Origin: Akkermansiaceae bacterium UBA3385
Lineage (GTDB): Bacteria; Verrucomicrobiota; Verrucomicrobiia; Verrucomicrobiales; Akkermansiaceae
DNA length: 41,928 nucleotides
NCBI GenBank assembly: GCA_002358905.1
Contig: DEPT01000020.1
Span: 1 to 41,928, forward strand
Reading direction: 5' to 3'
Shown here: piece by piece, positions 1 to 7,490 of the stretch
Layout of the letters: every line of letters starts with the position of its first letter
Numbering within the stretch: position 1 is the stretch's first letter
Program-made: the position numbers and the translations under genes
The notes under the pieces: generated by a model
Told to the model about the DNA's origin: nothing
The model's input: the letters and a program-made list of their open reading frames with translations, nothing else
The model's database searches: none

Positions 1-335
1 CATATACGTTGTTTTCTATTTACTTATCAGCCTCTGTTCCCTACGGATAAGGGAAGAGAGACCTGCAGCGTAACAGAAAAATGAAAATAAACAACAAAAA
101 GACACCAGGGGTTACTGCTTTCCAGCTAAACCGCCGCAAGCGCTTATACTTAGTGAAAAAATGAACCCATTTCTGCTTTGCAGGTAAATATATTTACCAA
201 AACATGTGAATATCGTCAAAAAAAGTTATAAAAGCTTTCCATGTATGTACGATAATAAAAGCAAATACTGAGGCATTTCTCGAAGAAATGCGAGATGCGG
301 ACGAGCGGAATAGTCCTGCTGATCTGAAACAGCAC
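1..335. other. Non-coding left edge of window
   Basis: No convincing ORF lies here. The stretch holds a perfect 16-bp palindrome at 183-198 inside a candidate leftward promoter (own entry), and an 8-bp inverted repeat with a 3-nt loop at 273-291 that has no T-run and is probably not a terminator. A 6-bp hairpin (TTCCCT/AGGGAA on the minus strand) lies near 37-55. The first three bases read ATG on the minus strand, so a leftward gene might begin exactly at the edge; this cannot be tested here. The 13-mer CCGCCGCAAGCGC at 131-143 recurs at 10985-10997. Confidence 0.6.
183..219 (-). promoter_or_regulatory. Candidate leftward promoter with palindromic operator
   Basis: Read on the minus strand, TTGACG (214-219) is separated by exactly 17 bp from TAAATA (191-196). 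The -10 box is embedded in the perfect palindrome GGTAAATATATTTACC (183-198), a layout expected of a repressor operator that blocks RNA polymerase. The transcript would run leftwards out of the window with a leader of up to about 175 nt. The regulator is unknown. Confidence 0.45.
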
Positions 336-370
336 AAAAAAGAGTTGCCCTAATGGGCAACTCTTTGAAA
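334..370 (-). terminator. Rho-independent terminator of pyrH-frr-bactofilin operon
   Basis: A perfect 12-bp stem (339-350 paired with 355-366) closes a TAAT loop. On the minus strand it is followed by a run of T. It starts about 25 nt after the bactofilin stop codon, so it most likely ends the three-gene operon. Confidence 0.9.
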
Positions 371-392
371 AAAGGTTATTTTAGAAAAGGAT

Positions 393-713
393 TTAACCAA
401 TCTGGGCGCGGCCGCTGAGACGGGCGCCTTCATCCATGGAAAGAGTACCGGTGGTGATATCGCCGGTTACGTTGGACTGGGCATTGAGATGGCAGCGGTT
501 GCTCTCGATGTTGCCCTCGACCTTTCCGTAGATCTGGACCTCGCCGGCGTGGATATCGCCCTTGATATCGGCCATTTCGCCGATGGTCACCTTACCAGTG
601 TCGGACTCGATTTTTCCCTCGATGTGACCATCGATGTGCATGTCGTTCTGGAAACGAATGGAACCGATAATCTCGATACCGGAGGAAAGAACGTTTGTGG
701 TATTCGTGCTCAT
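393..713 (-). CDS. Bactofilin-like polymer-forming cytoskeletal protein
   Basis: This 106-residue protein is a short bactofilin (DUF583/polymer-forming family). Bactofilins assemble into nucleotide-independent filaments near the inner membrane and position envelope or chromosome-segregation proteins. The visible signature is the repeated hydrophobic/glycine pattern of a right-handed beta-helix from about residue 10 to 100, with successive turns such as IDGHIEGKI, GDIHAGEVQIYGKVEGNI and GDITTGTLSM. There is no signal peptide or membrane segment. It is near the minimal length for the family, essentially only the core. It is the last gene of the pyrH-frr operon, 34 nt after frr, and no Shine-Dalgarno is visible. 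Family assignment is fairly sure; the cellular role is inferred. Confidence 0.85.
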   Translation of the reverse strand: MSTNTTNVLSSGIEIIGSIRFQNDMHIDGHIEGKIESDTGKVTIGEMADIKGDIHAGEVQIYGKVEGNIESNRCHLNAQSNVTGDITTGTLSMDEGARLSGRAQIG

Positions 714-747
714 TTTGTATAAGAGGATTGGGGGATTGTAAGAGGAA

Positions 748-1314
748 TTACACCGTCATGATTTCCTTTTCCTTGGCGGCCACAAGGTCACCTACGGTCT
801 TCACGTACTTATCGGTGAGCTTCTGAACCTTTTCTTCGGCGGTGCGGACACCGTCCTCGGTCAGGATGTTGTCGGACTTCATCTTCTTGATGCCGTCCAT
901 ACCGTTCTTACGGACACCGCGGATGCGCACGCGGGTTTCTTCGCCCAGGCCGGATACATACTTGCAGAGTTCCTTGCGGCGCTCGCCGGTCAGCTCAGGG
1001 ATGGGCAGACGCACGGAACGAGCATCGATGATGGGGGAGATACCCAGACGGCTCTCGGCGATAGCCTTCTTGATGTCGTTGAGGGTACCAGGGTCAAACG
1101 GCTGAATGAGGATGGAGCGGGCATCCGGGGTGGAAACCACAGCCAAGCTCTTGAGCTTCATGCTGGAACCATAGGCAGCCACGAAAATGTCCATATTGTC
1201 CACAAGGGAGGGAGAAGCCTTGCCTGTGCGCACACCTGCAAAGCCAGTCTGCATGTGCTCCACCGCTTCTTCCATGGCGGTCTCAACTTCGAGTAAGAGT
1301 GTTTCTTCGTCCAT
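748..1314 (-). CDS. frr: Ribosome recycling factor
   Basis: Ribosome recycling factor works with EF-G to split post-termination ribosomes in the cytoplasm. The 188-residue length is typical (about 185). Family hallmarks are present: an N-terminal helix ending in GFAGVRTGKASPSLVDN (about residues 24-40), the domain II beta-barrel segment SLAVVSTPDARSILIQPFD, then the helical return beginning LPIPELTGERRKELCKYV with the Arg-rich RVRIRGVRKN. The gene lies 33 nt downstream of pyrH, the classic bacterial order, and is followed by a bactofilin. No Shine-Dalgarno is seen before the ATG. Confidence 0.97.
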   Translation of the reverse strand: MDEETLLLEVETAMEEAVEHMQTGFAGVRTGKASPSLVDNMDIFVAAYGSSMKLKSLAVVSTPDARSILIQPFDPGTLNDIKKAIAESRLGISPIIDARSVRLPIPELTGERRKELCKYVSGLGEETRVRIRGVRKNGMDGIKKMKSDNILTEDGVRTAEEKVQKLTDKYVKTVGDLVAAKEKEIMTV

Positions 1315-1347
1315 TGTTGTTGTATGATGTTGTTTGTTGAAAATGAT

Positions 1348-2076
1348 TTAGCCGATGATGGTGCCAATCTTTTCACCCAGCAGGGCGCGGGTGATATTGC
1401 CGGGTTTGTGCATATCGAACACCATAATGGGTTTGGCGTTATCCTTGCAAAGGGTGAAAGCGGTCTGATCCATCACCTTAAGATTGCGGGAAATGCACTC
1501 CTCGTAAGAAATGGCATCAAAACGGGTTGCCGTGGGGTCAGTCTTCGGGTCGGCAGTATATACACCGTCCACAGAGGTGGCCTTCATCACCACCTCGGCA
1601 TTGATTTCACAGGCGCGGAGGGCAGCGGCGGTATCAGTGCTGAAGAAGGGGTTGCCGGTACCGGCAGCAAATACCACGACCTCGCCAGCACGGAGCTGGT
1701 GGCGGGCCTTGTTACGGACATAGGGCTCTGCCACGTTCTTCATTTCGATAGCACTCTGCACATGGGCGGGCACACCGGCCTCCTGCACAGCGGAGCAGAT
1801 GGAAAGCGCATTCATCACCGTGGCAAGCATACCCACATAGTCTGCCGTGGGGCGATCCATGCCACGAACACTGGCCTTGGCACCACGCCAGATATTACCA
1901 CCGCCCACGACAATGGCAATCTGCAAATCCCCCTGCTGCTGAGCCTCAGCGATTTCGCGTGCAATGCGAGCCACGATCTCAGGAGAGATATTGTCCTTAC
2001 TACCAGGGGCACGAAGGGCTTCACCACTCAATTTCAAAAGAATACGTTTATACGGAGGCTGGGGCTTTTCGCTCAT
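1348..2076 (-). CDS. pyrH: UMP kinase
   Basis: UMP kinase phosphorylates UMP to UDP in pyrimidine nucleotide synthesis. It belongs to the amino-acid-kinase fold family and normally acts as a hexamer regulated by GTP and UTP. The 242-residue protein shows the family N-terminus YKRILLKLSGEAL (about residues 9-21), the glycine-rich VVGGGNIWRGA (about 56-66), the DYVGMLATVMNAL helix, and the C-terminal VDGVYTADPKTDP segment. It heads the pyrH-frr-bactofilin operon. In many bacteria rpsB-tsf precede pyrH, but here the upstream neighbour is the divergent trmB operon. No clear promoter was found. AAGGA sits just 3 nt before the ATG, too close for a good ribosome-binding site. Confidence 0.97.
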   Translation of the reverse strand: MSEKPQPPYKRILLKLSGEALRAPGSKDNISPEIVARIAREIAEAQQQGDLQIAIVVGGGNIWRGAKASVRGMDRPTADYVGMLATVMNALSICSAVQEAGVPAHVQSAIEMKNVAEPYVRNKARHQLRAGEVVVFAAGTGNPFFSTDTAAALRACEINAEVVMKATSVDGVYTADPKTDPTATRFDAISYEECISRNLKVMDQTAFTLCKDNAKPIMVFDMHKPGNITRALLGEKIGTIIG

Positions 2077-2322
2077 GATTCCTTAATAGGTTCTGTTCCT
2101 GCTAACTCTGCCACTTTTAACACCAAAAAGCGAGCTTAAAATGTGCCAGTTAACAAAAAAATCATGCTGTTGGTAGTTCTCGGCCCTTCTCTACCGGGAT
2201 TCAGCCTGTTTCAAGTTCCGCGCACCGCGTACAACCAGCTTATTCAGGGTGCCAGGAGAGAGATTGTATACGGGAATCCTTGTACAACACATGAACTTGT
2301 GCATTCTACCACCGGGAATGGA

Positions 2323-2351
2323 TTGACTTTCGGAGCAGCCTTATGTACAAT
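2323..2351 (+). promoter_or_regulatory. Promoter of trmB-tgt-yajC
   Basis: TTGACT (2323-2328), a 17-bp spacer and TACAAT (2346-2351) match sigma70 well. The expected transcript start is near 2358, only about 3 nt before the ATG at 2361, so the mRNA would be nearly leaderless. The in-frame ATG at 2343 lies at the upstream edge of the -10 box and is therefore unlikely to be transcribed. Confidence 0.7.
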
Positions 2352-2360
2352 GCAGCGGTG

Positions 2361-2948
2361 ATGAGTACGGCTTTTGTTCCAGATGACTATTTTGCACGGT
2401 ACGGAGTACCAGAAATCTTCGGGTCCGGCGATACCTGTGAAGTTGATCTGGGCTGCGGAGATGGCGGTTTCCTGCTGGCTATGGCGGAGCATTACCCCGA
2501 GACCCGTTTTCTTGGTGTGGAGCGTCTGCTGGGGCGTATCCGCAAAGTATGCAACGAGAGTGCCCGCCGTGGATTGGACAACATGCGAGGACTCCGTGTG
2601 GAGAGCCGCTACTTTCTGGAATGGATGGTAGCACCGGGCAGCATCAGCCGCCTGCACTATCTTTTCCCCGACCCCTGGCCAAAGGAAAAGCACCACAAGA
2701 ACCGCCTGGTACAGGATAGTTTCATTCCGGTGCTGCACCGCGCCCTGGCTTCCGGTGGCGAAGTTCTGTTCAAGACCGACCACGAGGAGTATTTCCAATG
2801 GGTGTGCGAACGCATGGATGCCAGCCCCTTGTTCCGCCGAGAAGAGTGGAATGCTCCGTTCTACCCCAAGACCGATTTCCAGAAACAATGGGAAGCGATG
2901 GGCAAGCCCATCTTTTCCGCACGCTATGTGAAGAACGATGAGCTTTGA
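2361..2948 (+). CDS. trmB: tRNA (guanine-N7-)-methyltransferase
   Basis: TrmB makes m7G46 in the variable loop of tRNAs using S-adenosylmethionine. From the ATG at 2361 it has 195 residues. The SAM-binding motif VDLGCGDGGFLLAMA sits near residues 30-44, followed by GVERL, the family signature LFPDPWPKEKHHKNR (about 97-111), and the substrate-loop motif FKTDHEEYFQW. I prefer 2361 over the in-frame ATG at 2343 because the latter overlaps the predicted -10 box. The alternative is favoured only by a GGAG seven bases upstream of it. The stop codon overlaps the start of tgt by 11 nt, so the two are translationally coupled tRNA-modification genes. Confidence 0.93.
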   Translation: MSTAFVPDDYFARYGVPEIFGSGDTCEVDLGCGDGGFLLAMAEHYPETRFLGVERLLGRIRKVCNESARRGLDNMRGLRVESRYFLEWMVAPGSISRLHYLFPDPWPKEKHHKNRLVQDSFIPVLHRALASGGEVLFKTDHEEYFQWVCERMDASPLFRREEWNAPFYPKTDFQKQWEAMGKPIFSARYVKNDEL

Positions 2949-4068
2949 TTTACACAAGACAGACCCCAGTGGGGCGCGCCTGGGCACCCTGCATCTGCCA
3001 CACGGCGATGTACCCACCCCGATTTTCATGCCGGTGGGTACGCAGGGCACGGTAAAGACGCTGCACCCGGAAGATCTGGAGGCTCTCGGCGCCCAGATTA
3101 TCCTGGGCAACACCTACCACCTCTGTCTCCGCCCGGGAGATGAAGCTATCCGAAATCTGGGAGGGCTTCATTCCTTCACCGGGTGGAACAAACCCATGCT
3201 TACCGATTCCGGCGGCTTTCAGGTATGGAGTCTGGCAAGGCTGCGCAAGATTACGGAGGAAGGGGTGCGCTTCTGCAACCACATCGATGGCTCGTACATG
3301 ATGCTGACCCCGGAGCGCAGCATGGAAATTCAGGCCAACCTGGGCAGTGATATCGCCATGCTTTTCGATGAATGCCCGCCCTACCCCTGCGACCGCAAGT
3401 ATGCAGAAAAATCCCTGGGGCTTACCCTGCGCTGGGCAAAGCGCTGCAAGACCTGGGTAGACGAACACCAGCCAATGAGCGGCCCCGGGCTGCAGAATCA
3501 TTTCGGCATTGTGCAGGGATCCGTCTATGCGGACTTGCGCCGCGCCTGTGCCGAGGAACTGGCCGCCATGGATTTTGACGGCTATGCCATTGGCGGGGTA
3601 TCGGTAGGCGAACCGGAGGAAGAGATGCTGCGCGCCATCGAGAACAGCACTCCCTACCTGCCCCAGAACAAGGCACGCTACGCCATGGGACTGGGCACCC
3701 CCACCCAGATTCTGGAAATGATTGAGCGAGGTGTGGATATGTTCGACTGCGTGATGCCCACCCGTCTGGCTCGCCACGGCATTGCCATGACCCCGGATGG
3801 CCCCATCCACATCAAGAACCAGCGCTGGAAGGATGACCCCAAACCGCTGGACCCGGAAGGACACCCGCACGTCACCCGGTTCTCCCGCGCAGCACTGCGC
3901 CACTTTTTCCGAGCCGGAGAAATGCTGGCACTGCGTATCCTTTCCTTCCAGAACCTTCACTTTTACCTGCGGCTCATGGCGCAAGCGAGAAGCGCCATTG
4001 CAGCCGGTGAATTCGCTGCGTTCAAGCGCAGCTTCATCTCGCGATACCAAGCAAACGACATACAATGA
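2938..4068 (+). CDS. tgt: Queuine tRNA-ribosyltransferase lacking zinc ligands
   Basis: Tgt swaps guanine 34 of Asp/Asn/His/Tyr tRNAs for preQ1 on the way to queuosine. The 376-residue length is normal. Catalytic parts are intact: the general acid/base Asp90 in TDSGGFQVWS, GGVSVGEPEEEM (about 219-230) and the nucleophile Asp270 in MFDCVMPTRLARHG. The zinc site is not. Aligned by eye with the Zymomonas enzyme from memory (Cys302, Cys304, Cys307, His333), the ligand positions are Gly308, Pro310, Thr313 and Gln338, and one residue after the third position is deleted. The flanking KPLD and RAGE blocks align cleanly, so a misread frame is excluded. It overlaps trmB by 11 nt and yajC by 4 nt. Confidence 0.93.
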   Translation: MSFDLHKTDPSGARLGTLHLPHGDVPTPIFMPVGTQGTVKTLHPEDLEALGAQIILGNTYHLCLRPGDEAIRNLGGLHSFTGWNKPMLTDSGGFQVWSLARLRKITEEGVRFCNHIDGSYMMLTPERSMEIQANLGSDIAMLFDECPPYPCDRKYAEKSLGLTLRWAKRCKTWVDEHQPMSGPGLQNHFGIVQGSVYADLRRACAEELAAMDFDGYAIGGVSVGEPEEEMLRAIENSTPYLPQNKARYAMGLGTPTQILEMIERGVDMFDCVMPTRLARHGIAMTPDGPIHIKNQRWKDDPKPLDPEGHPHVTRFSRAALRHFFRAGEMLALRILSFQNLHFYLRLMAQARSAIAAGEFAAFKRSFISRYQANDIQ

Positions 4069-4394
4069 ACGCCATCTACATTGCCCAAGCCGCTGCCGAC
4101 CAGCAGGGTGACCCCATGAGCATGCTCATCACCTTCGGCCTTATCGGTATTATCTTCTACTTCCTGCTCATCCGCCCCCAGCGCAAGCAGCAGAAGGAGC
4201 TCAAGGACCGCCAGGATGCCCTGAAACCTGGTGACAAGGTGGTTTCCGCAGGCGGTATCTACGGCGTCATCACCAAGGTGGAGCAGGATGCCGTACGCAT
4301 GGAGATTGCCCCGAGCGTAACCATCAAGATTGCCAAGGCCAGCATCGTTTCCTCCACCCCCAAGGAAGCCCCTGCTGAGGCCGACAAGAAGTAA
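4065..4394 (+). CDS. yajC: Preprotein translocase subunit YajC
   Basis: YajC is a small inner-membrane partner of SecDF in the Sec translocon. The 109-residue protein has a short N-terminal region, one membrane helix (about residues 19-36, SMLITFGLIGIIFYFLLI) ending in the family signature RPQRKQQKELKDRQDAL, then a cytoplasmic beta-rich domain with LKPGDKVVSAGGIYGVITKV. Its ATG overlaps the tgt stop (ATGA), so it is the third gene of trmB-tgt-yajC. The tgt-yajC order is widespread. secD/secF, which often follow, are absent; a terminator comes next instead. Confidence 0.95.
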   Translation: MNAIYIAQAAADQQGDPMSMLITFGLIGIIFYFLLIRPQRKQQKELKDRQDALKPGDKVVSAGGIYGVITKVEQDAVRMEIAPSVTIKIAKASIVSSTPKEAPAEADKK

Positions 4395-4409
4395 TCTTCC
4401 CATACATGG

Positions 4410-4455
4410 ATTAACGCAAAATGAGCCCGATGCCATTTTGCGTTAATCTTTTTTC
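4410..4455 (+). terminator. Strong terminator between yajC and aroE
   Basis: A perfect 14-bp stem (4410-4423 with 4434-4447), a 10-nt loop and the run CTTTTTTC. It ends only 3 nt before the aroE ATG at 4459. As the stem is perfectly complementary it could also form on the opposite strand. Confidence 0.92.
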
Positions 4456-4458
4456 ACC

Positions 4459-5337
4459 ATGCAGACCTTCTACACCGCCGAACAGCTGGACACCCTGCCG
4501 GAGAATGCCCGACTGGGAGTCATCGGCAACCCGATTGCCCATTCCAAATCCCCGCAGATGCAACAGCCGGCACTGGATGCCGCCGGTATCCGTGCGCGCT
4601 ATGTGCGCCTGATGGCAGGAACGGAGGAGGGTGCCTTTGAGGCCCTGCTGGCGCAGCTCGCCGCCCGCGACTTCATCGGCGCGAACGTGACGGTGCCCTT
4701 CAAGAAACGGGCGCATGATGCCGCCGTTTTCCTCGACCCGCTGGCGCAGCTGAGCGGCGCGGTGAACACCCTGGTGCACCGCGCCGATGGATGGCATGGC
4801 TACAACACCGACGGCCCCGGCTTCTCCCGCGCCATTGAGGAATGTTTCGGCCGCCCGCTGAAGGAACTCCGGGTGCTCATCATGGGAGCATGCGGTGGCG
4901 CAGGCTCCGCCCTGGCCTGCCAGTGCGCGCTGGAGCAGTGCCCCGCCCTCACCCTGGTGAACCGCCCCCGCCCGGAGCTGGCGCAACTGGTCGCAAAACT
5001 GAAGCCCCACACCGCAGCCACGCTCACCGCCCTGCATTTTGATTCCCCGGAACTGCCCGCTGCCGTGGCATCGGCAGACCTCATCGTAAACGCAACCAGC
5101 CTGGGGCTGCACGAGGGCGATCCTCTGCCTCTTTCCCCGGATTTACTGCACCCAGGCCAACTGGTGTACGATATCGTCACCCACAAAACCGCCCTGCACC
5201 GCGCCGCTACCGCCCGAGGCTGCACCGCCGCCACCGGCCAGGGTATGCTTCTCTGGCAGGGCGCCATTGCTTTCGAACACTGGTTCGGCACCACACCCGA
5301 CCTCCCCGCCATGCGTCATGGGCTTTTCGGTTCTTAA
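4459..5337 (+). CDS. aroE: Shikimate dehydrogenase
   Basis: AroE reduces 3-dehydroshikimate to shikimate with NADPH in aromatic amino-acid synthesis. In this 292-residue protein the substrate-binding start IGNPIAHSKSPQMQ is at about residues 21-34, the catalytic lysine is in NVTVPFKKRAHD (about 76-87), YNTDGPGF is near 115, and the NADP Rossmann motif GACGGAGSALA is near 144. The C-terminal QGMLLWQGAIAFEHWFG is typical. About 18 residues precede the core, so a later start would not remove the overlap problem: the ATG lies 3 nt after the U-tract of a strong terminator and I found neither a promoter nor a ribosome-binding site. Many codons are GC-rich, unlike the following genes. Confidence 0.93.
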   Translation: MQTFYTAEQLDTLPENARLGVIGNPIAHSKSPQMQQPALDAAGIRARYVRLMAGTEEGAFEALLAQLAARDFIGANVTVPFKKRAHDAAVFLDPLAQLSGAVNTLVHRADGWHGYNTDGPGFSRAIEECFGRPLKELRVLIMGACGGAGSALACQCALEQCPALTLVNRPRPELAQLVAKLKPHTAATLTALHFDSPELPAAVASADLIVNATSLGLHEGDPLPLSPDLLHPGQLVYDIVTHKTALHRAATARGCTAATGQGMLLWQGAIAFEHWFGTTPDLPAMRHGLFGS

Positions 5338-5369
5338 GTAAATGTCTCTTAAACCCTGACGGCAAGTGC

Positions 5370-5398
5370 TTGCCAAACGTGCACCTGCATGGTATACT
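5370..5398 (+). promoter_or_regulatory. Promoter of the glycosyltransferase pair
   Basis: TTGCCA (5370-5375), 17-bp spacer, TATACT (5393-5398). The position lies between the aroE stop and the first glycosyltransferase ATG at 5427, giving a leader of about 20 nt. The in-frame TTG at 5370 is the -35 box itself, so it is not a start codon. Confidence 0.65.
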
Positions 5399-5426
5399 CC
5401 CGGAACAGATAACTCACGATTTTCTC

Positions 5427-6269
5427 ATGTCTCCCAAGGTAACAGTCGTAACAGTAACATACAACGCTGCGGATTGTGTTGAAATGACTCTGAAAAGCGT
5501 CATCGCGCAGACATACTCCAACCTTGAATACATCGTCGTAGATGGCAACAGCACCGATTCCACAATGAAGATTGTGGAGCGGTATCGCGAGCGTATCAAC
5601 ACCATTATCTCCGAACCGGATAAAGGTATTTATGATGCCATGAACAAAGGCACCAGGCTTGCCACAGGTGAGTGGATTATCTTTATGAACGCCGGAGATG
5701 TCTTTGATAACCCCAACGTCCTGCAAAACATCTTCACCCGGGAAATGGAAGAAAACTGCAGCCTGATTTTCGGTACTATTACGCAATATTCCCTGTTACT
5801 GGGAGTCAAGCACGAATCCCCTGCAGCCATTGGTTCCGCACGCAACAAAGATTTCCCCTATCGGGACTGTATGCCCTGTTTTCATCAGGCAACTTTCTAC
5901 CGAACAAAGCTACTGGTTCAGCATCCGTACCGCAACAAAGAGTTCAAAATTGCAGCAGACTGGGCCAGCATGGCAGACATCCTGGATCTAAAGCTCCCAT
6001 ACTGTGTCGTGGATGAAAAAATTTCATGGTACCAAACCGGAGGCATCTCTGCGAATTTAAGTTTCTCCCATCTGCACGAGCGAGAAATCATCCACGGTTA
6101 TACCATAGACTATAAAACAAAGGCAAAAATGGTGCTGTCATATAAGCTCCGAAAGCTCGTCATCCGTTTATTGCCCAAAGCGGTATCTACTGCAATCAGA
6201 AGGCGCTTTTTCATGAAGAAACTCGGATTTACGAATCTGACAAACGAAGACGTCCAGCAGCATTTGTAA
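5427..6269 (+). CDS. Family 2 glycosyltransferase (WcaA-like)
   Basis: This 280-residue GT-A fold enzyme probably adds a sugar from a nucleotide donor to a surface glycan. The N-terminus KVTVVTVTYNAADCVEMTLKS and YIVVDGNSTDST are the nucleotide-binding part of GT2. SEPDKGIYDAMNKG and WIIFMNAGDVF (about residues 55-90) are typical of the colanic-acid WcaA/WcaE-type subgroup, where an NAGD element takes the place of the usual DXD. A conserved KEFKIAADWASMADIL helix follows near 170. No membrane segment is seen. The start is set at 5427 because the longer frame begins at the -35 box. It is visibly AT-richer than aroE and pgm on either side, suggesting acquisition together with the next gene. Donor and acceptor are unknown. 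Confidence 0.88.
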   Translation: MSPKVTVVTVTYNAADCVEMTLKSVIAQTYSNLEYIVVDGNSTDSTMKIVERYRERINTIISEPDKGIYDAMNKGTRLATGEWIIFMNAGDVFDNPNVLQNIFTREMEENCSLIFGTITQYSLLLGVKHESPAAIGSARNKDFPYRDCMPCFHQATFYRTKLLVQHPYRNKEFKIAADWASMADILDLKLPYCVVDEKISWYQTGGISANLSFSHLHEREIIHGYTIDYKTKAKMVLSYKLRKLVIRLLPKAVSTAIRRRFFMKKLGFTNLTNEDVQQHL

Positions 6270-6292
6270 TTTTCCCCCTCTCTTTATCGGCA

Positions 6293-7402
6293 ATGAAAAT
6301 CCTGCATATCGTTCACGCGTTCACCGGAGGGGGAATTGAACAATACCTGCTTAATCTGGCAGATAACATTGATAGGACCAAGTTCGACCTTGAAGTACTG
6401 GGAACTTGCCAAGGCAATGTTTTTGACCGAATTGGAGAATTGGAAAAACGTAATATTCCTTTTTACCGTCTCAAGCCATCGTCACTTTTTCATCGTATCC
6501 GTGAATGGCAGAAATTATTATGCGCAAAGAAATATGACATTGTGCATATTCAAGGGCAGCCCAATACGGGAGTTATCTGGCTCGCCAGCGGAAAACTGGT
6601 AAGCCCCGGGACCAAATTCATTGTCCACGCCCACATGGGGATACGGAAAGGAATTGGTGACGGATTGATACGACGAATCATCTACAAGATTTGTTACCAC
6701 CTGACCAATACACTCTATCGAACTCTGGCCGATGTACGAGCAGGTTGTTCCCACGATGCCATGCAATTCCACTTCGGTAAAGGCATTGGCACCCATGGCA
6801 CATTGCTTAATAACGGTATCAATCTGCAGCGTTTCCGAAATGCTCGATGTCCGAAACTCAATAGTCGCAACATTATCATTGTTGCACGTCTTGCGAGACA
6901 GAAAAACCCGTTCTTTGTTCTGGATATCATGAAACATCTGGCAACGCAGAATAAGGAGTGGAAGCTGACATGGGTTGGAGCCGGACATTTAGAGTCAGAA
7001 GTGAAAGCTAAGATCAAAGCACTGAATCTGGAACAAAATGTCAATCTGACAGGCCCCCGAAAAGACATCCCGGAGCAACTCAATCAACACTCACTTTTCC
7101 TTCTTCCCTCCATACACGAAGCCCTGCCTATTTCTCTCATCGAAGCCCAGGCTGCAGGCTGTCTCTGCCTGGCCGCCACCTGTGTTCCCGAAGCGGCTAA
7201 TTGCGGAGCACTTCTTCGGCTACCTCTGGAAGCAGGCGCGAAGGCATGGGCAGACTTTATCATCAACCTGCATCATGATCAGGCGGAATACCCTATCGAT
7301 GAGCAAAAGCTCAATCAGTACGACATCAGAACCACTTCAAACCAGGTAGCAGATTTGTATCAGCAACTCGTTTACCAAAAGCCAACAAATAACTGTCACT
7401 AG
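6293..7402 (+). CDS. Family 4 glycosyltransferase
   Basis: This 369-residue protein has the GT-B layout of family 4 retaining glycosyltransferases. The N-terminal acceptor domain begins KILHIVHAFTGGGIEQYLLNLA, with the glycine loop typical of the family. The C-terminal donor domain starts near IIIVARLARQKNPFFVLDIMK (about residue 195), and the E-x7-E-type motif HEALPISLIEAQAAG lies near 274-288. It starts 23 nt after the GT2 gene with no Shine-Dalgarno, so the two form an operon. The AT-rich base composition continues through this gene and ends before pgm. It is probably a polysaccharide or LPS-type glycan enzyme; sugar specificity cannot be read from the sequence. Confidence 0.9.
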   Translation: MKILHIVHAFTGGGIEQYLLNLADNIDRTKFDLEVLGTCQGNVFDRIGELEKRNIPFYRLKPSSLFHRIREWQKLLCAKKYDIVHIQGQPNTGVIWLASGKLVSPGTKFIVHAHMGIRKGIGDGLIRRIIYKICYHLTNTLYRTLADVRAGCSHDAMQFHFGKGIGTHGTLLNNGINLQRFRNARCPKLNSRNIIIVARLARQKNPFFVLDIMKHLATQNKEWKLTWVGAGHLESEVKAKIKALNLEQNVNLTGPRKDIPEQLNQHSLFLLPSIHEALPISLIEAQAAGCLCLAATCVPEAANCGALLRLPLEAGAKAWADFIINLHHDQAEYPIDEQKLNQYDIRTTSNQVADLYQQLVYQKPTNNCH

Positions 7403-7450
7403 TGAGCACGCAGTCCAACGTAAGCACTGGACAAATGCCGCAACAGAGAC

Positions 7451-7479
7451 TTGCAAAAAAGAGCTACGCGCGCTATAAT
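7451..7479 (+). promoter_or_regulatory. Promoter of phosphosugar mutase gene
   Basis: TTGCAA (7451-7456), 17-bp spacer, TATAAT (7474-7479). Only 11 nt separate the -10 box from the ATG at 7491, so the leader would be about 5 nt or less. Confidence 0.72.
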
Positions 7480-7490
7480 GCGCGGCAAGT

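Noticed and set aside
273..291. 8-bp hairpin near the left edge as a terminator
   Set aside because: Three-nt loop and no T-run on either side; a clear terminator already exists at 334-370.
2343..2360. Upstream in-frame start of trmB at 2343
   Set aside because: GGAG lies at good distance, but the codon begins just before the predicted -10 box (2346-2351), so it would not be transcribed from that promoter. A farther upstream promoter would revive it.
2244..3113. 289-codon open frame opposite trmB and the start of tgt
   Set aside because: Shadow of two conserved enzymes; no family similarity.
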